Shown here: positions 24,448-33,598 of the stretch, one piece after another
How positions within the stretch are numbered: position 1 is the stretch's first letter
How the letters are laid out: each line of letters begins with the position of its first letter
Assembly: GCA_965237595.1 (NCBI GenBank)
Contig: CBDEFY010000007.1
Location: 434,001-498,000 of the forward strand
Direction: 5' to 3'
DNA: 64,000 nt
Source of the DNA: UBA9611 sp965237595
GTDB lineage: Bacteria > Chloroflexota > Dehalococcoidia > Lucifugimonadales > UBA3495
Notes under the pieces: model-generated
Seen by the model: the letters and a program-made list of their open reading frames with translations, nothing else
Database searches by the model: none
What the model was told of the DNA's origin: nothing
Position numbers and translations under genes: made by a program

Positions 24448-25481
24448 ATGAACTCCACAAAATTCGACATAGACGACTCCCCCGAAGCCGTTTTTCAGTT
24501 CATGCTGGACCAGAGCTGGTCCGACGGGCTGCCGGTGGTCCCGCCCACCGCTGACCGGGTATGCGGTATGCTGGAATACGCCCAGTGGGACGCTTCAGAG
24601 GTGGTGGGCTACATCAACCCCGACGCCGGTTCGGCCACGGTGGAGAAGATCGCCGTCAACGCCGTCACGGCCGGTTGTCTCCCCGAATACATGCCCGTCT
24701 TGATTGCCGCCGTCCAGGCCATCACGGAGCCCGCCTTCAACATCCACGGCCTGCAGACCACCACCAACCCAGTGTCGCCGCTGCTGATCATCAACGGGCC
24801 GGTGCGGGGAAAGATTGGGCTGAACAGCGGACGGGGGCACCCTGGGGCCAGGCTACAGGGCCAACGCCACCATCGGGCGGGCGGTGCGGCTACTGTTGTT
24901 GAACGTGGGTGGTGCCAAGCCTTGGTCCACCGACATGTCGGTCCATGGCAGCCCGGCCAAGTACATCTCCTGCATGGGCGAAAACGAGGAGGACAGCGTC
25001 TGGGAGCCGCTCCATGTGGAGCGCGGATTTTCATCGGACCAGAGCGCGGTCACCGTGGTGGGAGCGCAGGGTCTCAGCAACTGTCTCACCTTACTACAAA
25101 AAGCCCGAAAGCTTTCTGACCATGATCGCCAGCGCCATGGCCGATATCAGCGACAACAACTATCTCTTGGCCGCTGGCAACCCCCTCGTCATACTCACGC
25201 CGGGCCACGCTCAGATCTTCTCGGACCAAGGCTATACCAAGCAGATGGTCAAGGAATCGCTGTTTGAACGCTGCAAGGTGCCCATCGACCGGTTCCCCAA
25301 GGAGACCTCAGTCATCACCTATGAAGACGGCTTTGCCATGGACGGTGACCGGGTCTGCCCCTGCCGATCGCCCAACGACATCATTGTCGTGGTTTCCGGG
25401 GGTCCTGAACCCTATCACGTCCTCTACTGCGGCAACTTTGGCGATACCACCGCAGTTACCAAGGAAGTCCAATTGCCGTAG
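24448..25481 (+). pseudogene. Conserved protein next to UGSC selenoprotein, two frame breaks
   Basis: I do not recognise a named function. Frame 1 (from ATG 24448) reads SWSDGLPVVPPTADRV, then NAVTAGCLPEYMPVLIAAV and LLIINGPVRGKIGLNSG. Near 24840 two bases seem missing, and the protein continues as YRANATIGRAVRLLLLNVGG...SPAKYISCMGENEED in another frame. Near 25092 one base is missing and it continues as YYKKPESFLTMIASAM...DRVCPCRSPNDIIVVVSGG to TAG at 25481. Joined, it is ~345 residues with several Cys. Its place behind the UGSC gene suggests it is part of the same pathway. Each break is a small indel. Confidence 0.65.
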
Positions 25482-25519
25482 AAAAGGCCGGGGAGAAAAA
25501 CCCTGGGAGCAAGGGTCCC

Positions 25520-25558
25520 AAAAAACCAAAAATCCCGGCGCCTCCAAGAGGGCCGGGA
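25520..25558 (-). terminator. Terminator for minus-strand gene
   Basis: On the minus strand TCCCGGC / GCCGGGA stem (25558-25533) followed by TTTTTGGTTTTTT, 30 bases after the stop of the membrane protein gene at 25589. Confidence 0.7.
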
Positions 25559-25588
25559 CGAATTCCCCGAACCGTATACGCGGGTGGT

Positions 25589-26095
25589 CTAGTAGGGTAC
25601 GTCGTCGTCTTCGCTGGAACTCTCTCCCAGCCGGTTCTCCTGGGGCGGGTTCTCCTGAAGAGGCTCCGGCTGCGTCTCCGGCGTATAGTCCGGTCCGCGT
25701 TGTCCACCATGGAAAGCATCCAGCGCCTCATCCAGCTTTACTCTGAATGTTTCCGAGTCCTTGGTCATCAGCATAATCGAGCGGCGGTTCGTCATGCGCA
25801 CCCGCAGGCGCTCGCCGATGGGCAATGAAATAATCTCCAGATGGGAGATATCTTGGAACGGAAAAGCCTTAACCCTGGGCCGGCCGTAGACAATCACCAA
25901 AGCGTCCCGGTAAATCAGGTATTGCTTGGGGTTGGTCAGCCAGCTGTAGGTGGCCACGCCTACACCGATGACAAAAAGAGCAATATTGCCGGTGATTACG
26001 CCGAGCACCGCGACGACCAACGCGAAGATAAACGTCAGATTCAGATTGGTCCGGTGGCTGTCCCAGTGAAGGGGTTGTTCTTGTGATTGCTGCAT
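25589..26095 (-). CDS. Membrane protein with bacterial PH-like domain
   Basis: About 168 residues. Two adjacent helices (LTFIFALVVAVLGVITGNIA and LFVIGVGVATYSWL), then a beta-rich cytoplasmic segment (YLIYRDALVIVYGRPRVKAF, ISHLEIISLPIGERLRVRM) like bacterial PH domains, and an acidic Pro/Glu tail. ATG 26095 (MQQSQEQ) is chosen over 26113. Function unknown. Confidence 0.65.
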   Translation of the reverse strand: MQQSQEQPLHWDSHRTNLNLTFIFALVVAVLGVITGNIALFVIGVGVATYSWLTNPKQYLIYRDALVIVYGRPRVKAFPFQDISHLEIISLPIGERLRVRMTNRRSIMLMTKDSETFRVKLDEALDAFHGGQRGPDYTPETQPEPLQENPPQENRLGESSSEDDDVPY

Positions 26096-26155
26096 ACGGC
26101 GATATTTTAACACACAACCTAAGCATGGGAACCTTCGCCACGGGCGGTATTTGGT

Positions 26156-26618
26156 TCAGACCGCTGTGCCGCACGCCCGGCAAAAATTGCCGGACGATTC
26201 TAATGCTGACCCGCAGTTGGTACAAAATCTGCCCTCATCCTGAGAGCTCCGGTTTCCCTCAACCCGATCAATACCCATGACCATTGGTGGCCGAAGCGGG
26301 TCAGGACCATATCGGTTTTCGCCTCGATCACCCGCGCTTATAGTAAAGACCAACCAAGCTATGAAACCGATAATGGGGATGAACAGAATCAGCACCCACC
26401 ACCCGGTCCGTGTCGTGCAGCCGCCTGACCAACACCGCAAGGTACGGTATTATCGTCCCCAAGAAATAGAGCAAGTAAAGACCCGGGATGATGAATGCCA
26501 AAACGATTGCAATGATAAATTGGAACAAGAAAAACCACCAGAATTCAGACCTACAGGCCCGTCCACTGAATACGAAGTATTGCTTGAAGACTGAAGATAT
26601 CGATTGTCCAAAGTTCAT
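26156..26618 (-). pseudogene. DUF805 membrane protein with zinc ribbon, frameshifted
   Basis: Starts at 26618 as a typical DUF805 protein (FSGRACRSEFWWFFLF, then LVRRLHDTDR). After HDTD the frame breaks near 26410; the neighbouring frame continues the family pattern (TGWWVLILFIPIIGFIAWL...GENRYGPDP) and ends in a zinc ribbon with two CxxC pairs (CTNCGSAL...CRACGTAV). DUF805 proteins are small inner-membrane proteins of unknown function. One small indel separates the halves. Confidence 0.75.
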
Positions 26619-26789
26619 CTTGCAGTTTCATTCCTGAATCGGTTGGCTTGAAGGTATTCTAGAGATTAATCGGCAAATTATCCATGAAATTATTTAAGGT
26701 TCAGCTTTGTATTGACCAGATCAGATGAGAGTTGCTTCCACGCAGGTAACCGTCCCAATCTTCCCCTAGAGCAAAACCGCGCCAGGCAT

Positions 26790-26990
26790 GGTAACATCGG
26801 GGCACTTTTCGACAAATCGGAGGAGATGCGATGAAAGTCGGGGTTAACGTTGGCGTAAACAGCAATTCCATGGACATCGGCGCCATCGCCAAGAAGGTAA
26901 CTCGGGGCACTTTTCGACAAATCGGGAGATGCGATGAAAGTCGGGGTTAACGTTGGCGTAAACAGTCCCATCGGCGCCATCGCCAAGAAG
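26790..26990 (+). repeat. Imperfect tandem duplication of ribosome site and gene start
   Basis: Unit A (26790-26895) and unit B (26896-26990) share GGTAAC(A)TCGGGGCAC, the ribosome site and the first codons (MKVGVNVGVNS) of the LLM gene. Unit B has lost about a dozen bases in three places, including part of the ribosome site (GGAGGAGATG to GGGAGATG). The duplication puts two starts in front of one gene. Confidence 0.85.
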
Positions 26991-27753
26991 GCTGAGGAAC
27001 TGGGCTTCGAGTCCATCTCCCATAATTCCGGTACAAACCACGTCCAAGTATGGCGGCACCCCCGACGGCAGCATCCCAGACTCCATGAACGACATGGCCG
27101 ACCCCTTCATCTGCCTGGCCATCGCCTCCGCCACCACGAGCAAGATTATGCTGGGCACCAGCATCTGCCTTGTGCCCGAGCACAACCCGCTGGTCCAAGC
27201 CAAGCAAATAGCAGCCCTTGATTTCCACTCGGGCGGCCGGTTCATCTTCGGCATCGGCACCGGTTGGCTCCGGGAGGAGACCGAGATTATGGGCGGCGAC
27301 TTCGACCACCGCTGGACCCAGGCCCGGGAATCCATCGAGGCCATGAAGGAGTTGTGGACCAAGGATGAGGCCGAGTACCACGGCCGTTACTACGACTTCC
27401 CGCCGGTCAGGGTGTTTCCCAAACCGGTCCAGAAGCCCCACCCTCCGGTGTTTCTTGGCGGAGCGGCCAAGAACGTGTTCAAGCGTGTTGTCTCCTACGG
27501 TGACGGCTGGATGCCGGTCCGCGCCACGCCCGAGAGTATCAAGGCAGGCCGGGCCTCATTGGACGAACTGGCCGAAGCCGCCGGCCGCGACCCCAAGACC
27601 ATCCAGGTCCTGACTTACGGCGCCTCCAGCCGCGACGAGATCAAACAGATGGAAGAGGCCGGGGCCACCATGGCCACCGTCCGCCTGCCCTCCACCGAGC
27701 CCGGCGAGGCGCTGCCCGGCCTGGAGAAACTGGCCGAGGAGATGCTGGGGTAG
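26831..27753 (+). pseudogene. LLM-class flavin-dependent oxidoreductase, broken 5' end
   Basis: Luciferase-like (F420/FMN) monooxygenase. The duplicated start yields MKVGVNVGVN twice, at 26831 and 26934, but the first copy runs into a stop inside the second. From the second start, after AEELGFESI the segment corresponding to the usual WIPEH is gone and the frame is lost near 27025; the rest continues in frame from PIIPVQTTSKYGG...through NDMADPFICLAIA, FGIGTGWLREETE, GRYYDFPPVRVFPKP to TAG 27753. Most of the fold is intact, but there is no continuous frame. It ends 4 bases before the amidohydrolase start. Confidence 0.8.
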
Positions 27754-27757
27754 CCCC

Positions 27758-28558
27758 ATGCGCATCGACATCCACACCCACATCTCTCCTGACCGCATCG
27801 CCGCGCCGGTGCTGGAGAACATGACCAGCACCTTCGGCTACCCGGCGGTGGGGGTCAACACCATCGACGGCATCAAGGCCCACATGCGCGCTTCCGGCGT
27901 GGACAAGTCGGTGGTGCTGGGGGTGGTGGAACGATTGGAGCACCTGAAGCCAGCCAACGACTGGCTGATTAGCATCCAAGACGACATGCTGGTGCCCTTC
28001 GGCGCGGTCCACCCGGACATGGAGGACATGCCCGGCGAGGTACGCCGCCTGCGGGAGGCCGGCATCAAGGGGGTGAAGCTGCACCCCATGGTGAACCGGT
28101 TCTTCCCCGACGACCCCAAGATGTTCCCCCTTTACGAAGAACTGGGCGGCGACATGGTGGTGGAGATCCACTCGGGACGCTGGGCCCATACCAAGCCGGG
28201 AGACACGGTCTACTCACCGCCCGGCCGGGTGATGAACATGGTGCGCCAGTTCCCCAAGCTGAAGGTGATTGCCCTCCACCTGGGAGGGTTCTACATGCTG
28301 GAGGAGTCGGAGCGGGAACTGATTGGCGAAGAAAACATCCTCATCGACACCACCTGGCCGCCGGAGTTGAAAGAGGTGGGCACGGAGACCCTGACCGCCA
28401 TCATCAACAAGCACGGCCCGGACAAGGTCTGCTTCGGCACCGACTTCCCCCTGGCCGACATGGCCAAGGACTCTCAGTTCATCGAGGGCCTGCCCGTCCC
28501 CGACGCCGCCAAGGAACGGATCCTAGGCGAGAATTTCCGGGAGTTGGTGGGGTTGTAA
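27758..28558 (+). CDS. Amidohydrolase family protein (amidohydrolase 2 type)
   Basis: 266-residue TIM-barrel metal hydrolase/decarboxylase. Motifs: N-terminal metal-binding DIHTH (HxH), GIKGVKLHPMV, HSGRWAHT, ALHLGGFYM, and the C-terminal metal Asp in CFGTDFPLAD. Such enzymes hydrolyse or decarboxylate ring and lactone substrates. It follows the broken LLM gene by 4 bases, an arrangement typical of a small catabolic operon. Substrate unknown. Confidence 0.88.
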   Translation: MRIDIHTHISPDRIAAPVLENMTSTFGYPAVGVNTIDGIKAHMRASGVDKSVVLGVVERLEHLKPANDWLISIQDDMLVPFGAVHPDMEDMPGEVRRLREAGIKGVKLHPMVNRFFPDDPKMFPLYEELGGDMVVEIHSGRWAHTKPGDTVYSPPGRVMNMVRQFPKLKVIALHLGGFYMLEESERELIGEENILIDTTWPPELKEVGTETLTAIINKHGPDKVCFGTDFPLADMAKDSQFIEGLPVPDAAKERILGENFRELVGL

Positions 28559-28597
28559 GCTATCCAGACATCCGATCAACCTAACGCGGGGCGACGA

Positions 28598-28657
28598 AAA
28601 TCCCCCCTTGGTCCCCCCTTGGTCCCCCCTTTATAAAGGGGGTTGGGGAGATTTTGA
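28598..28657. repeat. C-rich tandem/palindromic element
   Basis: Two and a half units of TCCCCCCTTGG followed by a palindrome CCCCCTTTATAAAGGGGG and TTGGGGAGATTTT, forming a long hairpin between convergent genes. It looks like a dispersed intergenic repeat and may also terminate transcription. Confidence 0.7.
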
Positions 28658-28691
28658 TTGCCCAATGACAAGCTATATACCACCAGTGCCC

Positions 28692-30242
28692 CTAACCCCC
28701 GTTGCGCACGAAGTCGGCTATGCGCTCGCCAATCATCATGGTGGTAACGTTGGTGTTGGCGCGGATGCAGTTGGGCATCACCGAGGCGTCGGCTATCCGC
28801 AGACCCTCTAGTCCGTGGACGCGGCCGTGCTGATCGACTACGGCCATGTTGTCGGAGGCGGGACCCATCTTGCAGGTGCCTGAGATGTGCTGCCCGGTGG
28901 TGACGTCCCGGGCGCAGAAGGCATCCAAGGAATCGTCCGAGGCCAGCTCCTCGTCGGTGGGCTCGATCCGGTACTCGACGATGTCCTTGAATGTCCCGTC
29001 TTCACCCAGGCTGACACAGGTGCGCACCAACTCCCGCATCCGCTGCCGGTCGAACGGGTCCAACAGGTACCGGTATTCCAAGGAGGGCTGCTCCTTGGGG
29101 TCGGTGGAGGTCAACCGGAGTTCACCGGCGCTCATGGCCAGGTCCAGTACCCCCAGCATGCGGATGCCCAGGGGCTCCATGCGTTCGCCGCCCCGGTCGA
29201 CCCGCTCGGTGGCGTAGGACTGCATCAGAATCATCAAATCGTTGCGCAGGTCCGACCCATCGGCCGTCCACCGCAGGCCCATCTGCACCCTGGGAGCAAA
29301 GCCGTCCAGGGTATAGTCGGGTTTGGTCTTGAAGGTTACGTAGATCATGGGGTGGTCACGCAGGTTCTGACCCACCCCTGGCAGGTCGTGGACCACCGGC
29401 AGTCCCATCTCCTGTAGGTGCGCCGAGGGGCCGACTCCCGACAGCAGCAGGATATGGGGCGACCCGATGGCGCCGGAGCTGAGGACAATCTGGTCGGCCT
29501 CGGCAACGAAGGTCTCGCCGCCGCTTTCAACCTCAACGCCCACGGCCCTCTTGCCCTCGAAGATTATCCGATGGGAGACGCAATTGGGGCGGATAGTCAG
29601 GTTCAGGCGGTGCCGCGCCGGGTTCAAATAGCCCAAGGCAGTACTGAACCGGATGCCGTTGGGGTTGTTGAATGGGACTGGGCCAATTCCGGAAGCCTCC
29701 GGATGGTTGTGGTCCGGGCTTTCGGGGAAGCCTGCCGCCCGGCAGGAGGCCTGGAAGGCCGCTTGGTCGGCCAAAAGCTCATCGGGTTTGAACCGGCGGG
29801 CGATGATGGGGCCCTCCGAGCTATGAAAATCGTCGTCGGGAAAATCGGTGTCTGTTTCTATCTTCCGGAAATATTGGAGCAACTGGGGAAAGCTCCATTC
29901 GTCATTGCCCATGGCCGCCCAGGAGTCATAGTCCTCGGGCACTCCCCTAAGGAAAACCTGGCCGTTAATGGCGCTGGAGCCGCCGGTCACCCTGCCACGG
30001 GGGACCATCATGGGCGGGGACGTCTCGGTGGCCTTGCCCCAAAACTGCCAGTTGTGTTCACTGGTCATGATGTCGGTGGCGGTGGCGTAGCCGAACTTCA
30101 CCTCGTCGGGCAGGTGTTCGAACTCCGGGTAGTCGGGTCCCGCCTCCAACAGCAAGACGGAGCGGTCCGGGTCCTCGCTGAGCCGGGAAGCCATGATCGA
30201 ACCGGCCGAGCCGGCCCCGACGACAATCGTGTCGTACTTCAT
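28692..30242 (-). CDS. GMC-family FAD oxidoreductase (choline/alcohol dehydrogenase-like)
   Basis: 516 residues. FAD-binding YDTIVVGAGSAGSIMASRL at the N-terminus, GMC signature GGSSAINGQVFLRG, a second signature LSSGAIGSPHILLLSGVG, and C-terminal active-site His in TGQHISGTCKMGP with Asn in PNCIRANTNVTTMM. Such flavoproteins oxidise alcohols to aldehydes. ATG 30242 (MKYDTIVV) has GGGAG upstream and begins at the Rossmann fold; longer upstream frames are not needed. Encoded convergent to the amidohydrolase and divergent to an LLM monooxygenase. Confidence 0.92.
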   Translation of the reverse strand: MKYDTIVVGAGSAGSIMASRLSEDPDRSVLLLEAGPDYPEFEHLPDEVKFGYATATDIMTSEHNWQFWGKATETSPPMMVPRGRVTGGSSAINGQVFLRGVPEDYDSWAAMGNDEWSFPQLLQYFRKIETDTDFPDDDFHSSEGPIIARRFKPDELLADQAAFQASCRAAGFPESPDHNHPEASGIGPVPFNNPNGIRFSTALGYLNPARHRLNLTIRPNCVSHRIIFEGKRAVGVEVESGGETFVAEADQIVLSSGAIGSPHILLLSGVGPSAHLQEMGLPVVHDLPGVGQNLRDHPMIYVTFKTKPDYTLDGFAPRVQMGLRWTADGSDLRNDLMILMQSYATERVDRGGERMEPLGIRMLGVLDLAMSAGELRLTSTDPKEQPSLEYRYLLDPFDRQRMRELVRTCVSLGEDGTFKDIVEYRIEPTDEELASDDSLDAFCARDVTTGQHISGTCKMGPASDNMAVVDQHGRVHGLEGLRIADASVMPNCIRANTNVTTMMIGERIADFVRNGG

Positions 30243-30412
30243 TTTCGCTCTCCCTTTTATGCTTCTATTAGCGCAGGCCTGGATGATAATGGCGGCCTCA
30301 TCCAGCGTCAACCGTGACACGCCGGGGCAGGTCTTAGCCGTCTCGGCAACTAATTGACACCTGATATACCGCCAATTGACCGCCAATTGACAACCGAGGA
30401 CGCGCCATTAAA

Positions 30413-31642
30413 ATGGCAGAAGCCAATCAAAACCGACCCAAACCGAGGACTGTACCTATGATAAAAAATTTCGGCAGTTTGTACGCCGGGCACGTCGACC
30501 TGGGGGACATCGGCCTGGACGCCACGGCCCTGAACGACCGCCGCTTCGACAACGAACACCTGATTACCATCTTCGACCGGGTGGAGAAGATGGTCAAAGT
30601 GATGGACGAACTGGGCTACCATAGCTTCTGGGTCGCCGAGCACCACTTCCAACACGAAGGGAATGAGGTCATCCCGAATCTACTTCTGCTCTACGTGCAC
30701 CTAGCCCACCTGACAAAGAACCTCAAATTCGGCTGCGGGTTCAACATCAACCCCATGTGGCACCCGCTGCGGTTGGCCGAGGACTACGCCACCGCCGACA
30801 TCCTGACCGATGGACGGGTTATCTTCGGCGTGGGCCGGGGCTACCATTCCCGGGAAGTGGACACCTTCGGTGTTCCCAGCACCAACTCGGACAACGACGC
30901 CAACCGCGAGATGTTCGAGGAACAAGTCGAAATCATTATGAAGGCCTTCAACGAGGAGTCCTTCTCCCACCAGGGCAAGCATTACACCCTCCCACCAGCG
31001 GTCCCCTACCGGGGCTACACCCTGAAGGAGATCACCTTGGTGCCGCGGCCCAAACACCTGCCGGTGGAGACCTGGCAGCCGATGGTCAGCGCCAGTCAGC
31101 GGGCCATGGACTTTATGGCCGAACACGACATCCAGGCCATCATCGGCGGCGGGGCCGTCACCGGCGGTCCCTCTGACGATGTCATCAAACGCTGGACCGA
31201 GACCCTGGCCAACCACGGTCATACCGACGCCCAGATGGGCAGCAGGCTGGTGCTTGGTCTGCCCACTTTCATCGCCGACAGTGAGAAAGAGGCCATCAAC
31301 CAGGCCAGGAAGTACCTGGAAGAGGACATGAAGATGTTTGCCCCTCTTGGCTTCTTCCGCGCCTTCACTCCGGAGATGATTGAGGCCCTTGGCGACCCCA
31401 AGCGGGCCCCAACCGCCGGACTGCCCACGATGGAGGAAACAGTGGCCGCAGGCTCATGGCTGTGCGGCACCGCCGATCAGATTACCGAGCGCATCATGGA
31501 GATCCAGGACAAGTACCCCGGACTGGAGTACATGCACGTGGGCTCCAACCGCATGGGCGTGCCCTTGGACGTGATGATTGAGCAGCTTGAACGCTTCGGC
31601 AAAGACGTCATGCCCAAGTTCAACGTGGCGAGACCTGCCTAG
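30413..31642 (+). CDS. LLM-class flavin-dependent monooxygenase
   Basis: 409-residue luciferase-like TIM barrel. Visible: DELGYHSFWVAEHHF (typical catalytic His-His), GCGFNINPMWHPLRLAEDYA, DGRVIFGVGRGYHSREVDTF and a C-terminal AGSWLCGTADQITERIM. It uses reduced FMN or F420 to oxidise an unknown organic substrate. ATG 30413 is used; ATG 30458 is possible. Intact, unlike the related gene at 26831. Confidence 0.9.
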   Translation: MAEANQNRPKPRTVPMIKNFGSLYAGHVDLGDIGLDATALNDRRFDNEHLITIFDRVEKMVKVMDELGYHSFWVAEHHFQHEGNEVIPNLLLLYVHLAHLTKNLKFGCGFNINPMWHPLRLAEDYATADILTDGRVIFGVGRGYHSREVDTFGVPSTNSDNDANREMFEEQVEIIMKAFNEESFSHQGKHYTLPPAVPYRGYTLKEITLVPRPKHLPVETWQPMVSASQRAMDFMAEHDIQAIIGGGAVTGGPSDDVIKRWTETLANHGHTDAQMGSRLVLGLPTFIADSEKEAINQARKYLEEDMKMFAPLGFFRAFTPEMIEALGDPKRAPTAGLPTMEETVAAGSWLCGTADQITERIMEIQDKYPGLEYMHVGSNRMGVPLDVMIEQLERFGKDVMPKFNVARPA

Positions 31643-31767
31643 CAGCCGATTCCCTGTCTTTAGGCCGCCGGGTCGACGCATGAGCGCCGAAATGGAGATC
31701 CGATCCCTTCCGGCGCTCTGTCTTTGTCCGCCGCTGGACCCCAAAAACCAGCCGGCAAAGGAATTGG

Positions 31768-32574
31768 ATGGACGCAACATTAGGCTGGGGCTCAGACGTT
31801 CTGGTCTGGAATGCTCTGGTGCTGACGGTAGTCTCGCTGGCGGTGGGCCTGCTGGGAGGGTTCTTAGGTCTGGCCCTGGGAACCATGCGACTTCCCGCAA
31901 TGCTTCTGATGGGACTGGCCGCCCCCACCGCCGGCGGCACCAACATCTTGGTCAGCAGCATCAGCTCCATCTTTGGCGCCATCCGGCACGTCCGCGAAGG
32001 AAGGGTCAACTTCCGTCTGGTGTTGATTATCGGCGGCCCAGCCTTCGCCGGGGCGTTCGTCGGCGGTTTCCTGGGAGGCCGGGTCTCCGAGTCCATCCTC
32101 CTTTCCGCGGCCGGCCTGCTGGTGTTCTGGCAGGGGGTAGAGCTCCGGGTCAGGGGCAAGGGAGGCCGCGACGCCGGTGCGGATGGAGGTGAAGCGACGC
32201 TAACCGGCAGGCGTCTGCTCCTAGGCGGTGGAATCGGACTGGGAGTGGGCCTCCTAGGCGGCGCGGTGGGACTCATTCTTGGCAGCATCCGCCTACCGGC
32301 ATTAATCAGGGTGCTGAAAGTGGACCCCCGGATTGCGGCGGGCACCAACCTGGTCATCGGCTTCATCATGGGATCGCTCGGCTGGGTGGGCCACGCCCTG
32401 CACGGTCAGGTCGACTATCAACTGCTCCTTTTGATGGGCGCCGGGGCCGCCGTAGGCAGCTACTACGGCGCAAAACTCACCGGCAAGGTAGACCTGGCCA
32501 CCCTCGTTAACGCGATGGGCTACGTGCTCTTGGCGGTCGGCGCGATACTGGTGTGGCGGGGTGTGGTCCAGTAG
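31768..32574 (+). CDS. TSUP (TauE/SafE) family permease
   Basis: 268 residues with about eight hydrophobic helices arranged as two halves, each starting with the GLLGGFLGLALGTMRLPAM / GLLGGAVGLILGSIRLPAL repeat and a following GGTN/AGTN motif, the hallmark of TSUP exporters. These carry sulfite, sulfoacetate or other small anions. A cytosolic Gly/Arg-rich loop separates the halves. Followed by a terminator and tRNA-Pro on the other strand. Confidence 0.88.
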   Translation: MDATLGWGSDVLVWNALVLTVVSLAVGLLGGFLGLALGTMRLPAMLLMGLAAPTAGGTNILVSSISSIFGAIRHVREGRVNFRLVLIIGGPAFAGAFVGGFLGGRVSESILLSAAGLLVFWQGVELRVRGKGGRDAGADGGEATLTGRRLLLGGGIGLGVGLLGGAVGLILGSIRLPALIRVLKVDPRIAAGTNLVIGFIMGSLGWVGHALHGQVDYQLLLLMGAGAAVGSYYGAKLTGKVDLATLVNAMGYVLLAVGAILVWRGVVQ

Positions 32575-32596
32575 TTCTCCGGTGCAGCGGACACAA

Positions 32597-32637
32597 AAAA
32601 GAGGCCCCCCCGAAGCGATCGGGGCGGCCTCTTTTGT
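32597..32637 (+). terminator. Rho-independent terminator
   Basis: AAAAGAGGCC...GGCCTCTTTT hairpin with GC-rich core, 23 bases after the permease stop. The symmetrical A/T runs let it also act for the tRNA transcribed on the opposite strand. Confidence 0.85.
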
Positions 32638-32643
32638 TCTTTC

Positions 32644-32720
32644 TGGTCGGGGCGGTCGGATTCGAACCGACGACCCCCTACACCCCATGCAGGTGCCCTG
32701 CCGGACTGGGCCACGCCCCG
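32644..32720 (-). tRNA. tRNA-Pro (GGG)
   Basis: 77 bases with encoded CCA. Acceptor CGGGGCG/CGCCCCG is perfect, D-stem GCCC/GGGC, anticodon stem CCTGC/GTAGG with loop ATGGGGT (anticodon GGG), T-arm GTCGG-TTCGAAT-CCGAC, discriminator A. Reads proline codons CCC and CCU. Confidence 0.96.
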
Positions 32721-32987
32721 ACGCGCCGCAATTATAACACCCACGAGCCAGGCGCGGGGGCACACCAATTGTAGTGCAAGGTTCCCGTTGCCAATGTAGG
32801 AAATTAATTCAGAAAATCCTCCCCCCTTCGAAGTTGAGAGTTGGACAAGGAGTGAGCCGCTTTTCGAAGGGCAGTTTGGCTCCTTTGGAGCGCTCTCCCC
32901 TGTGCTAAGCTCGGCGCTAGATACAAGGGCCAGGCGCCCCGACACGGATACATCGGTTCCCACCTGGTTCGAGGGCCAGAACCGTGG

Positions 32988-33551
32988 CTAGATGTATCCG
33001 CTCGACCATGCCCAAAGCGCTACGACGCCCACGACGATTATGACGCCGAAGGCGCCACCCAAGCAGCCCCCTACGCAGCCAGCCGCGCAGCCGTTGGAGA
33101 ACCACCTGACCTTCCTGCCTAAGAAACCGCCAAAGATGCTGCCGAAGATTGCTCCAACGATGCCAAATAGGGGCATCCAGATTATCGCGACGTAGAAGCA
33201 CAACAAACCTGCCGCGATACCCACGACGGCGCCGACGATGCAACCGTATCCCGCGCCCCCGGGGGTGTCAGCCCCGCCGCAATCCGAAGAGGTCCTACTT
33301 TCCTCACCTTCCTGCCGGACCGCTGCCATCAGGAATTCCGCCCTTGCTAAATCGCCCCTGGCTTCCTTTACCATCCCAAGGTTGCGGTAGGCCTCCGCCC
33401 GGCGGAAATAGGCGGTCCAGTGATCTGGATCAAGGGTTATTGCTGCCGAAAACGCCTGGACGGCCGCTTGATAATCACCAGTGCGGAGCAGCCGGAGTCC
33501 TTCGGAAAAATTGCTGGCGGCATCCGAGTGGTAGCTGTGGCTCTCGGACAT
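32988..33551 (-). CDS. TPR protein with glycine-rich membrane domain
   Basis: 187 residues. The N-terminal half has two tetratricopeptide-type helices (GDYQAAVQAFSAAITLDPDH, AYFRRAEAYRNLGMVKEARG). The C-terminal half is Gly/Cys-rich and hydrophobic, with three helices and a glycine-zipper look (GIVGAIFGSIFGGFLG, CVGGCLGGAFG). Probably a small membrane protein that scaffolds other proteins. It lies downstream of a cupredoxin lipoprotein gene in the same direction; no specific function is known. Confidence 0.7.
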   Translation of the reverse strand: MSESHSYHSDAASNFSEGLRLLRTGDYQAAVQAFSAAITLDPDHWTAYFRRAEAYRNLGMVKEARGDLARAEFLMAAVRQEGEESRTSSDCGGADTPGGAGYGCIVGAVVGIAAGLLCFYVAIIWMPLFGIVGAIFGSIFGGFLGRKVRWFSNGCAAGCVGGCLGGAFGVIIVVGVVALWAWSSGYI

Positions 33552-33598
33552 TAGGCTGATCCCCCCAACAAAAACTCTACGAAGTGGCCACCACTTTT

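Noticed and set aside
29418..30317. 299-codon plus-strand frame opposite the GMC oxidoreductase
   Set aside because: The minus-strand gene has full family motifs; the plus-strand product is low-complexity Gly/Val/Arg text from codon structure.
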